This document shows positions 1-9,455 of a DNA stretch of 64,000 nucleotides, one piece after another (position 1 is the first letter of the stretch; every line of letters starts with the position of its first letter). The position numbers and the translations under genes are program-made. Source of the stretch: Delphinus delphis (lineage: Eukaryota; Chordata; Mammalia; Artiodactyla; Delphinidae); NCBI RefSeq assembly GCF_949987515.2, contig NC_082694.2, positions 11,525,958 through 11,589,957 on the forward strand. Reading direction: 5' to 3'. The notes under the pieces are model-generated. The model did not search any database, was not told the DNA's origin, and saw only the letters and a program-made list of their open reading frames with translations.

Positions 1-349
1 TGTTGGGTGCATAAATATTTACAATTGTTATATCTTCTTCTTGGATTGATCCCTTGATCATTATGTAGTGTCCTTCTTTGTCTCTTCTGATAGTCATTTT
101 AAAGTCTGTTTTGTCTGATATGAGAATTGCTACTCTCGCTTTCTTTTGGTCTCCATTTGCATGGAACATCTTTTTCCATCCCCTCACTTTCAGTCTGTAT
201 GCGTCTCTAGGTCTGAAGTGGGTCTCTTGTAGACAGCATATATATGGGTCTTGTTTTTGTATCCATTCAGCCAGTCTGTGTCTTTTGGTGGGAGCATTTA
301 ATCCATTTACATTTCAGGTAATTATCGATATGTATGTTCCTATTCCCAT
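1..349 (-). pseudogene. LINE-1 ORF2 start (endonuclease domain), partial, early stop
   Basis: The frame starts at ATG 349-347 and matches the N-terminal apurinic-type endonuclease domain of L1 ORF2p: NVNGLNAP, LQETHF and DKEGHY-type blocks are readable. ORF2p would nick target DNA and reverse transcribe the element. Codon 12 is TGA (bases 316-314), directly before NVNGLN, where this family normally has a sense codon. The rest of the visible frame is open to the window edge. The stop probably blocks ORF2p from this copy, unless translation restarts downstream or the stop is a sequencing error. Only about 116 of roughly 1,270 codons are visible, so later damage cannot be assessed. Confidence 0.88.
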
Positions 350-407
350 TTTCTTAATTGTTTTGGGTTTGTTATTGTAGATCTTTTCCTTCTCTTGTGT
401 TTCTTGC

Positions 408-1301
408 CTAGAGAAGATCCTTTAGCATTTGTTGTGAACCTGGTTTGGTGGTGCTGAACTCTCTCAGCTTTTGCTTGTCTGTAAAGGTTTTAATTTCTCC
501 ATCTAATCTGAATGAGATCCTTGCTGGGTAGAGTAATCTTGGTTGTAGGTTTTTCCCCTTCATCACTTTAAATATGTCCTGCCACTCCGTCCTGGCTTGC
601 AGAATTTCTGCTGAAAGATCAGCTGTTAACCTTATGGGGATTCCCTTGTGTGTTATTTGTTTTTTTTCCCTTGCTGCTTTTAATGTTTTTTCTTTGTATT
701 TAATTTTTGACAGTTTGATTAATATGTGTCTTGGCGTGTTTCTCCTTGGATTTATCCTGTATGGGACTCTCTGTGCTTCCTGGTCTTGATTAACTATTTC
801 CTTTCCTATATTAGGGAAGTTTTCAACTATAATCTCTTCAACTATTTTCTCAGTCCCTTTCCTTTTCTCTTCTTCTTCTGGGACTCCTATAATTCGAATG
901 TTGGTGCGTTTAATGTTGTCCCAGAGGTCTCTGAGACTGTCCTGAGTTCTTTTCATTCTTTTTTCTTTATTCTGCTCTGCAGTAGTTATATCCACTATTT
1001 TATCTTCCAGGTCACTTATCCATTCTTCTGCCTCAGTTATTCTGCTGCTGATCCCTTCTAGAGTATTTTTAATTTCATTAATTGTGTTGTTCATCTTTGC
1101 TTGTTTCATCTCTAGTTCTTCTAGGTCCTTGTTAAATGTTTCTTGCATTTTCTGTGTTCTATCTACAGGATTTTGGATCATCCTTACTATCATTATTCTG
1201 AATTCTTTTTCAGGTAGACTGCCTATTTCCTCTTCATTTGTTAGGTCTGGTGGGTTTTTATCTTGCTCCTTCATCTGCTGTGTGTTTTTCTGTCTTCTCA
1301 T
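408..1301 (-). CDS. LINE-1 ORF1 protein, intact 297-residue frame
   Basis: This is the RNA-binding chaperone that coats L1 RNA in the ribonucleoprotein. The start at 1301 (MRRQKN) is chosen because it gives the usual L1 ORF1 N-terminus. Visible order: a short basic head; a long heptad-rich coiled coil at about residues 33-125, for trimer formation; an RRM-like domain at about 133-215, with NIRIIGVPE as RNP2-like strand and RHILIKL as RNP1-like strand; then the C-terminal domain with RLTADLSAEILQAR and the end motif KLREFSTTKP. No stop or frameshift is seen. The length is near the family norm for artiodactyl L1s, though shorter than human ORF1p (338). The frame stays open upstream to an ATG at 1493, giving 64 extra codons that I regard as 5'UTR. 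It is followed after 58 bases by ORF2. Confidence 0.92.
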   Translation of the reverse strand: MRRQKNTQQMKEQDKNPPDLTNEEEIGSLPEKEFRIMIVRMIQNPVDRTQKMQETFNKDLEELEMKQAKMNNTINEIKNTLEGISSRITEAEEWISDLEDKIVDITTAEQNKEKRMKRTQDSLRDLWDNIKRTNIRIIGVPEEEEKRKGTEKIVEEIIVENFPNIGKEIVNQDQEAQRVPYRINPRRNTPRHILIKLSKIKYKEKTLKAAREKKQITHKGIPIRLTADLSAEILQARTEWQDIFKVMKGKNLQPRLLYPARISFRLDGEIKTFTDKQKLREFSTTKPGSQQMLKDLL

Positions 1302-1813
1302 TTTGCTTATCTTACTGTGTTTGGGGTCTCCTTTTTGCAGGCTGCAAGTTTGTAGTTCCCGTTGTTTTTGGTGTCTGTCCCCAGTGGCTAAAGTTGGTTC
1401 AGTGGGTTGTGTAGGCTTCCTGGTGGAGGGGACTAGTGCCTTTGTTCTGGTGAATGAGGCTGGGTCTTGTCTTTCTGGTGGGCAGGTCCACATCTGGTGG
1501 TGTGTTTTGGGGTGTCTGTGGACTTATTATGATTTTAGGCAGCCTCTCTGCTAATGGGTGGGGTTGTGTTCCTGTCTTGCTAGTTGTTTGGCATAGGGTG
1601 TCTAGCACTGTAGGTTGCTGGTCATTGAGTGAAGCTGGGTGTTGGCGTTGAGATGGAGATCTCTTGGAGATTTCTGCCATTTGATACTACGTGGAGGTGG
1701 GAGGTCTCTTGTGGACCAGTGTCCTGAAGCTGGCTCTCCCACCTCAGAGGCACAGCACTGACTCCTGAGTGTAGCATCAAGAGCCTTTCATCCACACGGC
1801 TCAGAATAAAAGG

Positions 1814-1970
1814 GAGGAAAAGGAAGGAAGGAAGGAAGGAAGGAAGGAAGGTAAGAAAGAAAATAAAAGAGAATAAAATAAAGTAAGATAAAATAAAATA
1901 AAGTTATTAAAATAAAAAAATAATTATTAAGAAAAAAATTTTTTAAAAAAGTAAAAAAAAAAAAAAAAAC
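1814..1970. repeat. GGAA tandem array followed by A/T-rich low complexity
   Basis: GGAA repeats run from about 1820 to 1851, followed by AAATAAAA-type sequence and a long A run near 1956-1969. The block sits inside the L1 5'UTR. Confidence 0.85.
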
Positions 1971-3301
1971 AAACCAAAGAACGGACGGATAGAACCCTAG
2001 GACAGATGATGGAAGCAAAGCTATACAGACAAAATCTCACACAGAAGCATACACATACACACTCACGGAAAGAGAAAAAGCGAGAAAAAAAAAATATATC
2101 GTTGCCCCCAAAGTCCACCTCCTCAATTTGGGATGATTCGTTGTCTATTCAGGTATTGCACAGATGCAGGGTACATCAGGTTGATTGTGGAGATTTAATC
2201 CGCTGCTTCTGAGGCTGCTGGGGGAGATTTCCCTTTCTCTTCTTTGTTCGCACAGCTCCCAGGGGCTCAGTTTTGGATTTGGCCGCGTCTCTGCATGTAG
2301 GTCGCCTGAGGGCGTCTGTTCTTTGCTCAGAAAGGACGGGGTTAAAGGAGCCGCTGATTCGGGGGCTCTGGCTCACTCAGGCCGGCGGGAGGGAGGGGCA
2401 CGGAGTGCGGGTTGAGCCTGCAGCGGCAGAGGCCGGTGTGAAGTTGCACCAGCCTGAGGCGCGCCATGCGTTCTGCCGGGGAAGTTGTCCCTGGATCCCG
2501 GGACCCTGGCAGTGGCGGGCTGCACAGGCTCCCCGGAAGAGGGGTGTGGATAGTGACCTGTGCTTGCACACAGGCTTCTTGGTGGCGGCAGCAGCAGCCT
2601 TAGCGTCTCATGCCCGTCTCCGGGGTCTGCGCTGATAGCCGCGGCTCGCGCCCGTCTCTGGAGCTCCTTTAAGCAGCGCTCTTAATCCCCTCTCCTCGCG
2701 CACTAGGAAACGAAGAGGGAAGAAAACGTCTCTTGTCTCTTCGGCATCTCCAGACTTTTTCCGGACTCCCTCCCGGCCAGCTGTGGCGCACTAACCTCCT
2801 TCAGGCTGTGTTCACGTCGCCAACCCCAGTCCTTTCCCTGTGCTCTGACCGAAGCCCGAGCCTCAGCTCCCAGCCCCGCCCGCCCTGGCGGGTGATCAGA
2901 CGATCCTTTCGGGCTGCTGAGTGCCGGTCGGCACCGATCCTCTGTGCGGGAATCTCTCCGCTTTGTCCTCCGCACCCCTGTGGCTGTGCTCTCCTCCGCG
3001 GCGCCGAAGCTTCCCCCCTCTGCCACCCGCCGTCTCCGCCCTCGAAGGGGCTTCTAGCGTGTGGAAACCTTTCCTCCTTCACGGCTCCGTCCCACTGGTG
3101 GAGGTCCCGGCCGTATTCTTTTGTCTTTGTTTATTCTATTTTCTTTTGCCCTACCCAGGTACGTGGGGAGTTTCTTGCCTTTTGGGAGGCCTGAGGTCTT
3201 CTGCCAGCGTTCAGTAGCTGTCCTCTAGGAGCTGTTCCACATGTAGATGTATTTCTGGTGTATCTGTGGGGAGGAAGGTGATCCCCACATCTTACTCTTC
3301 C

Positions 3302-3309
3302 GCCATCTT
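3302..3309 (-). promoter_or_regulatory. YY1-like site at the LINE-1 5' end
   Basis: On the - strand the bases read AAGATGGC, within the first dozen bases of the element. In human L1 the same motif near +13 binds YY1 and fixes the transcription start. The functional transfer to this element is inference. Confidence 0.6.
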
Positions 3310-3316
3310 CCCCTAC

Positions 3317-4504
3317 ATCCCGGCCCTATCTTTTTTTTTTTAATTCAAGGGTTAGTTGGGGTCAGTTAGCAGGATAGAGAGGGTTTGGGGGACAGAGGGA
3401 CTGGAAACCAGCAATTACGATCAATGTGAGGTTACTACTATAAGGGAGTTATGACAGGACCAGACTAAGGACCACCAGGGTTAATTTAAGCTGTTCAGAG
3501 ATGAGTCCCCACAAAGATCCTATACTGACTTTTGAAGGACAAGTAGAAATTGGTTGTCAAACAAAGCAAGGGAAGGACATTGCAGGTGGAGGGGAGACCA
3601 TGTATGAAGGCAGAGAAGAGTGCACCAACGTAGCCCCTTATGGATGAGCAGGGGGCTTAACGTGGCCAGAGCTTCCGTGGGCTGCTTGGCCTTCATTTGG
3701 AGAGGCAGCTGGAGCAGAATAAGGTTCCTGACGAATGGGCATTTCCTGCCTGCCAGGCTGGCCCTGGGCAGGGTGACTGAGGGCTTCTTTAGAGCCACCT
3801 TTTTTGCTGCTCAGAAGACTCAGGGGCAAGTAGGTCTTGCCTGGGGGTCCCTGAACTTTCAGCCTGGTCATTGGGGATGTCAGCTTCCAGTGAGCAGGAC
3901 CTGTATCTTTTTGGTCACTATTGTCCACTTTGGACTTAGAACTGGGCCTGGCACTTAGTTAAGAACTTGGGGAATGGATGGACGGATGAATATCGTGCTG
4001 AAGGGAAGCCTTCTTTGGTGGAGAATAAATCGGTCCAGATGACAGCTCTGTGGAGATCAGATGTGATATTTTAAATGCATTAAGGATACTGGGACCCTGA
4101 TCTGAATCTTTAAAAAAATAAAAGCAAACATTCTCCATTTCTTATGCGTGTATCCAGACCTTTGTCTTATAACTTCGGAACCTGCCCCCACCAGGGTGTT
4201 TGTAGTCCAGGCATGCGTGTATACGGGCAGAGACTCCTTTGTTTCTGTTTCCTGAAAAGCTCACTTGCTCCCTGGCTCACCCTTGCAGATTGCTCATGGG
4301 TGAGCCTCATGGGTCTGACGACATTGCTGATGTGACTGGAGTGCTCTTCTGGGTGGATGACACACAGGTCCGGGGATGGTTTCCAAAGGCAGCCACGTAA
4401 TAGGATTAAAGCTTCAGAGAGTAGCCCCCAAGCTGCAGAGGAGATGGGTTTAGGGGAATTCTTCCTGGGTGAGAGAAATTGATATCATACTCCAGCAATA
4501 GACC
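3317..4504. other. Mostly unique sequence with a possible L2 3' end
   Basis: No gene was recognised. A poly-T tract at about 3331-3342 abuts the L1. At about 3905-3995 the sequence GGGCCTGGCACTTAG followed by GGATGGACGGATGAAT resembles the 3' end of an L2 LINE on the + strand. The remainder shows no recognisable element. Confidence 0.5.
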
Positions 4505-4815
4505 TGATTGCAGTTCCTCAAACAAGCCACACCTTGTCACCTCCCAGGATCACAGACCATTCCTCTGCCCTTGACCCTCCCAGGATCTCTCTTTCCCTTT
4601 CACTTCCTCTGTTCTGTCTCCAGGAAATCTTCCACCCTTGTGTCTGACCTTCCGGGCACAGAGCTCTCACGGCACCTGGTTTATTCCAGCCCAGGTGTTA
4701 ACTTATGGCCCTCCTCCATCTGCCCTGTTAGACTTTTAGCTGCTCAGGACAGGGGCTTCACGCAGCACAAGGTGCTGCCCGGTTACGAGGCCCTCAGTAA
4801 ACTGATTCAGCCCTG
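4505..4815 (+). mobile_element. L2 LINE relic
   Basis: Blocks such as CTGTCTCCAGGAAATCTTCC, CCCTGTTAGACTTTTAGCT and CAGGACAGGGGCTTCACG match, with divergence, the 3' part of L2 in sense orientation. It is very degraded and no coding frame remains. Confidence 0.55.
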
Positions 4816-4889
4816 AGACCTCCCCCGTCCCTCACAGGCATCTTCATCCTATCGAGGTCCAGGAGCAGGGAGGGCCGCTGCCGCATGCT

Positions 4890-5060
4890 GAACGCCCACA
4901 GCAGGCCAGGCACGTGACGCTCCATGGGCATTTTCTTACCCCTTTGTCACGGCAGCTTTGCCATGATTCCTGTTTTACAGATGAGAAGACAGAGGCTGGG
5001 AGGTGAGGTAGCTTGGCAATGGCAAACAGCTTGGGTGGGGCAGTGCAGTGTTGTACCCAC
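4890..5060 (-). mobile_element. MIR SINE relic
   Basis: The segment TGTTTTACAGATGAGAAGACAGAGGC is cut from the antisense MIR core (ATTTTACAGATGAGGAAACTGAGG). The rest is degenerate. Confidence 0.65.
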
Positions 5061-5741
5061 CCTGCCCGACAGGGGCCCCACTGAACTCTGGCCAAAGACC
5101 CTGTGTTTTGAGGCTACGCTGGAGAAGGAGTTCTGGACATGGGGCCTCCAAGGGCAGCATCTTAGGTTTCTGGCAACTTCCATGCCTCTTGCTTGGGTAA
5201 CCTCTGACCTTTGAGCTGAGATGGCCCATGTGGCATTCTGAGCACTGGATCCTGTCTGTCCCCAGGGTTGTGGAGGCAGCGCTAGATGCGAACTTGATTT
5301 TTGTTCCCAGGGATATCATAGGTCAGGTAGTCAGAGCAATGCGCCTTGGCCCCAGAGTGACCCTGTGGTGTCCTATTTTCTTTATTAACTTTCATCTGGT
5401 GAGAATGTTGTAGTGAGTCAACTTATAAAAAATATTTGCATATCTCATTTCTTTGTCTAATTAGCGTCGTAAGAGCGATGCCCCAGTTTTCATGCCTGAA
5501 TAAATAACTGTCACGGTGTGAGGCGCTGAGAGGCTGGTTCCCCTTTCTTGTGTTTGGCGTCTCACCAGGCTTAGTTTCAGTCCATGCTCCAGATGTTACT
5601 TTTAAAGGAACTCATCTTGTCAGTCAAATAAGACCTTCCACGGCCGCTCAGATTTAGACGACAGTTTTGTCAGTGTTTCAGCATGATTCTGAGCTTCAAA
5701 TCACTAGAGATACTTAATATAAAAAGTGCACTCTCTGTCTA
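5061..5741. other. Unique intronic or intergenic sequence
   Basis: No repeat family, coding exon or RNA gene could be recognised. Open frames present are short and overlap on both strands, as expected by chance. Confidence 0.6.
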
Positions 5742-5753
5742 TACACCATTTTT

Positions 5754-6056
5754 TTTTAAAGGAATTCCTTTATTTATTTATTTTATTTATTTTTTGCTGT
5801 GTTGGGTCTTCGTTTCTGTGCGAGGGCTTTCTCTAGTTGCGGCAAGCGGGGGCCACTCTCCATCGCGGTGCGTGGGCCTCTCACTATCGCGGCCTCTCTT
5901 GTTGCGGAGCACAGGCTCCAGACGCACAGGGTCAGTAGTTGTGGCTCACGGGCCTAGTTGCTCCGCGGCATGTGGGATCTTCCCAGACCAGGGCTCAAAC
6001 CCGTGTCCCCTGCATTGGCAGGCATATTCTCAACCACTGCGCCACCAGGGAAGCCC
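5754..6056 (-). mobile_element. CHR-type tRNA-Glu SINE
   Basis: On the - strand it begins GGGCTTCCCTGGTGGCGCAG (tRNA-like A box), has a B-box-like GGGTTTGAGCCCTGG, and ends in an A/AAAT-rich tail, seen as TTTATTTATT on the + strand. Flanking TACACCATTTTT (5742-5753) and TACTCCATTTTT (6057-6068) form an 11/12 target-site duplication. SINEs of this type have no coding capacity and are moved by L1 proteins. Confidence 0.93.
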
Positions 6057-6069
6057 TACTCCATTTTTA

Positions 6070-7119
6070 AGTTAAGTACAATTTTAAAAAAGGAGGGGCG
6101 GAGTTAGTTTAAGTATGGCCTTTCTTCTGACATAACCCCACCTTTACATACGACCTTACAAATCCTCTCCTTTACTCACTACAGATGGACTAAAGGCATG
6201 AGAAGATTGTGAGTTTTGGAGGACAGAGCATAGACATAAGTCCTTGCCCTTCAGTGGTTTTCAGTCCTGTTGGAAAAGCAGAGTGTAGACCTGAAAGGAT
6301 CCTGCGCCAGTGTGGGTGCCCTGGGAACATGCCGTCACGTGACCAGTGAAGGCTGACGCGGCTGCCATGTCGAAGTTAGAACCCATCCTGACCTGGCCTG
6401 CTGGGTGCAGGAAGAGGGCATGCTCTGTTAAGAGCAGTGGGTAGTTCCACTCCATTCCTGGACCGTGTTGATTTCTGGGCTTCGTTTTTAAATAGAGACC
6501 CAGACAAATGGAGCCAGTTTGGAGATGATTCCCAGGACAGTGAGGGATGTGACGTGATGCCATGCTTGGAACTGCTGGAGCATCTGGGTGCTGAGCTGGG
6601 AAAAGAGCCTATCCTGGGGCAGAGAGGCATGTTTGCAACCTTCCAGGAGACTGGGGCTATTGCAGGCAGCTGGCAAGATGGTTTGGAACAGATGATGGAG
6701 CGCCTTGCTTGCCTTGCTAAAGATTCTGCAATTTATTCTGTTGGCAATGGGACGCTACTGATCATTTCCAAGGAAAGAAGCAATGAGATCTAGCTTGGGG
6801 TTCACGGGACATCTTAGTTTGGAATGGAAAACACAGAGGAGGAACAGGTTTAGGGAGGGAGAAGTGAGTTTGCAGAACTGTCAGGCAGGCATGTGGAGGC
6901 TCTGGGAGTTGTTGGCTGAAGCTGGGGGAGTAGGTTCCCCTTGTGCAGGAAGAGGGAGCTGTGAGGGTCTCTGGGCAAAGCCTATATTTAAAGGACAAGC
7001 TAACGGGCATGATGGGGAATGCAAGAGATGGGTCAGAGAGGTGGGAGGAAAACCAGGTCATAGCTTCGTGGAAGCCAAGAGGAGAGAATTTCCAGAAAGC
7101 ATGTATGGTCAGCAGTCGC
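6070..7119. other. Mostly unique sequence, possible L2 relic at 6215-6310
   Basis: The part around 6230-6290 faintly resembles the L2 block that reads CCCTGCCCTCATGGAGCTTA. Beyond that I see no element, exon or RNA gene. Several overlapping frames of 80-134 codons occur on both strands and look like chance. Confidence 0.45.
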
Positions 7120-7530
7120 CGCCATTTGTTGAGTGATGCTGATTTGTTGAGTGCCAGACTTAGCACTTTTCATGCTAAGTGCTCTCTGTACGTCATTTCT
7201 TTTAATTCTTACAGGAGTTCCACAAGGGAGGCACCAAGATATTTTCCTTTAACATCTTTATTGGAGTATAATTGCTTTACATTGTTGTGTTAGTTTCTGC
7301 TGTATAACAAAGTGAATTAGCTATACGTATACATATATCCCCCTATCCCCTTGAGTCTCCCTTCCACCCTCCCTATCCCACCCCTCTAGGTGGTCACAAA
7401 GCACCGAGCTGATCTCCCTGTGCTATGCGGCTGCTTCCCACTAGCTATCTATTTTACGTTTGGTCGTGTATATACGTCAGTGAAGGGAGGCACCAAGATT
7501 GATACTCCGTAGATGAAGGATTTGGGACCA
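7120..7530 (-). mobile_element. MIR relic, split by a small L1 insertion
   Basis: The left part (about 7125-7240: TTGAGTGCCAG, TTCTTTTAATTCTTAC) and the right part (about 7499-7530: ATACTCCGTAGATGAAGGA) read as one antisense MIR. A LINE-1 3' fragment interrupts it at 7241-7482. Confidence 0.55.
7241..7482 (-). mobile_element. 5'-truncated LINE-1 3' end with 17-bp target-site duplication
   Basis: The sequence is antisense to the cetartiodactyl L1 3'UTR (ATCTTTATTGGAGTATAATT through CACCCCTCTAGGTGGTCACA and GCTGCTTCCCACTAGCTATC). The duplication AAGGGAGGCACCAAGAT is perfect at 7224-7240 and 7483-7499. The insertion is about 240 bp, with a decayed T-rich tail on the left. Confidence 0.95.
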
Positions 7531-7554
7531 GTGTCAGGCTTCTTGGGAGACAGA

Positions 7555-7735
7555 ATGTGAGGCAGTTTGGATTTGAGTTCCATGTCTGCCCTTATTAGCT
7601 GTGTGAACTTGTACAAATTAGTTGGATTCTCTTCTCTAAATGAAATATAATGGACCCGTCTCCTGAGGTTGTTGATGGGATGCCGTGAGCTATTGTCTTA
7701 TTGTAAGTGAAGCCCTTCACTGGGTGCCCAGCATG
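7555..7735 (+). mobile_element. MIR SINE relic
   Basis: TTAGCTGTGTGAACTTG, CTTCTCTAAATG and GAGGTTGTTGATGGGATG follow the sense MIR order (TAGCTGTGTGACCTTGGGCA, then CATCTGTAAAATG, then GGGTTGTTGTGAGGAT). Confidence 0.75.
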
Positions 7736-7764
7736 CAGAAGCCCCTACACACACTTTAGCGTGG

Positions 7765-7840
7765 TCGTGGTTATTTCCCAGCATCACCCAGCTGGTAAGT
7801 GGCAGAGCTGAGATTTGAACCCAGGTCTGTGTGGGACTAT
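7765..7840 (-). mobile_element. MIR SINE relic, antisense
   Basis: CACCCAGCTGGTAAGTGGCA, then AGAGCTGAGATTTGAACC and CAGGTCTGTG are the antisense MIR 5' half. Confidence 0.75.
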
Positions 7841-8865
7841 AGCTGTGCCTTCAACCGAGGGAGGTGGTATGGGACCAGAGTTTGAATGCTTGTGGGGTGG
7901 AGGAATGCTATCATAGGGGGCAGGAGTGACCTGAGCACATCTGAGCTCATCCCAGAGGGGAAAGAGGAAGTAGAAAGGGGGAGGTTAATGCTGCCAGACA
8001 GAGGGAGGTTGATTGGTGGGAAGGTCACAGGGAGACTTATGACATGACATTAAAACACAGGTAGAGGGATGACCCTGAAACCAAAGCAGATGGTTTTTCC
8101 TCAGAGACAGGAGGGACAGTCTGAAGAGAGGGGGAGACAGAGGAATTTTCAAGCAGGGACAGAAGACGTTGAGAGCATTCTAACAGATGCTTTCTATTCT
8201 CTTAGGAATGCAGAGGTAGGTCAAGGTCTAAGGAAAGGGAGCAGGAATGGGGGTGGAAACTTTGGAGGAGAAGCCTCGGTCTCCAAAGCCATCAAAGGCG
8301 TGGGGAGGAGAGAGGCGAGGAAGAAGGGGGCCTGTGGAGACCGTGGAAGACCCAGTCCTGAGTAGTGTGCTGTGGTCCATCCTGTGTTTATGGCAGGGCC
8401 TAGCAATGTGATGATTTAGTTTGTACCTGGGGCGGTGGTAGGGAAACGAAATGGTTGGGTCAGCCCAGAATTAGAAATTCACCAGTTGGATTGCAGAAGG
8501 ACAAAGGAGAACAGTAAGATGACAGCTGCTGGGAAGGTGTGATTTAGGACAGCCCAGGAGATGTGGGTGGGACGAGGGAACCCTGTAGTCAGAGGGAAAA
8601 TTTCCTTCCTTCCACTGTGGTTGAATACTCACAGTATGATTAGGAACTTCTAATGAATAACATATATGACCCTTTTCAGATCTCATTTCCCAACAAATAT
8701 CAGGCATCTGTATGGAAAACTTTATGGCAGGAATGGCTGTCATACCTCATCAGCTGGATTTTACCCAAACTGTGACCCCAAGTGTAATCCGTTAAAGCCG
8801 GGCTCTCAAAACCCCTGGTTTCACGGTCCTGTGCCCCAGCCCTAGGATCAGGCATTTCCACAAGG
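7841..8865. other. Unique sequence, purine-rich in part
   Basis: The + strand is rich in GGGAGG/AGAGGG between about 7900 and 8300. No element or exon was recognised. Confidence 0.55.
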
Positions 8866-9455
8866 AGCCCTGGTTCCTTTCATTGAAGAATGATTTTAGA
8901 AATCAAGATTTGGGTGCTAGGTGTTTTTGTTGCTATCGGAGTGTTGTCACTACTTCTAGGTCTTCTCAGTTGATGGAGGAAGGAAATACATGTTTATAAA
9001 CTAACCTGTGTATACACAGAGATCTGTAAATATGTATCCCTTTGTATCTATATGGAGCTAAAGTTCATACTGATGTCTCAACTGTAATTCCTTACCATAT
9101 GGATCATTCTAGACTTCTCCCCTTGCTTGTCTATAACCTCCTGCTGCAACAGTGAGAAACTAGCTCCAGCTATCTGCCATCCATTTCCTTAACTGTTCAA
9201 TTCCAGTATATGTGCACAGTGGCTCCGGAATTAACTCATAGCCCCGTGGGAAACAACTGTGTCATCTACACTGCAGTACTATGTTCAGTTCGTTTTGCTT
9301 TTATTTTTACAGCCTACACTCCGCTCCAAAGTTACTTAGTTCAGTCCTTTTATCCCTTACCTCTGGCAGTGAGTTGGTTTCATACATTTGTGGTATTTAT
9401 TAGATTCTTCTGTCAAATCTGCATTCCATTCTGGGATCCCCTCAACTTTTAAATG
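8866..9455. mobile_element. Ancient L1-derived 3' sequence (L1M/HAL1-like), probable
   Basis: Phrases such as TTTAGAAATCAAGATTTGGG, GGTGCTAGGTG and TTACCTCTGGCAGTGAGTTG recur in old mammalian L1/HAL1-type repeats. The subfamily and strand could not be fixed by eye. Confidence 0.4.

Larger units (their letters stand above)
1..3316 (-). mobile_element. LINE-1 retrotransposon, 5'-complete, runs off the left edge
   Basis: Read on the - strand, this is the 5' half of a LINE-1: 5'UTR (3316 down to 1302), ORF1 (1301 to 408), a short inter-ORF gap, and the first 349 bases of ORF2. The 5' boundary is placed where GGGGAAGATGGCGGAAGAG begins, which resembles the usual L1 start with its YY1 site. Just outside it, on the same strand, lies a run of A ending in AAAGATAGGG, as expected if the target-site duplication began at a TT/AAAA cut; the partner duplication is outside the window. 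Most other L1 copies here are 5'-truncated, so a complete 5' end is unusual locally. The 3' end cannot be judged. Confidence 0.93.
1302..3316 (-). promoter_or_regulatory. LINE-1 5'UTR with GC-rich internal promoter
   Basis: About 2.0 kb lies between the L1 5' end and ORF1, longer than the roughly 0.9 kb human 5'UTR. Its first part (about 3110 to 2260) is GC- and CpG-rich, unlike the flanking DNA, and would act as an internal RNA polymerase II promoter. A second part (about 2100 to 1810) is strongly A/T-biased on the + strand, with a GGAA array. The last part leads into ORF1. Open frames in this segment on either strand look like by-products of GC-rich composition. Confidence 0.8.

Noticed and set aside
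2260..3110. CpG-rich block considered as a host gene CpG island promoter
   Set aside because: It lies wholly within the L1 5'UTR, in the correct order upstream of L1 ORF1, so the element explains it.
2733..3194. 153-codon frame antisense to the L1 5'UTR, considered as an ORF0-like gene
   Set aside because: It starts at TTG rather than ATG, lies in the CpG-rich promoter and has no resemblance to primate ORF0.
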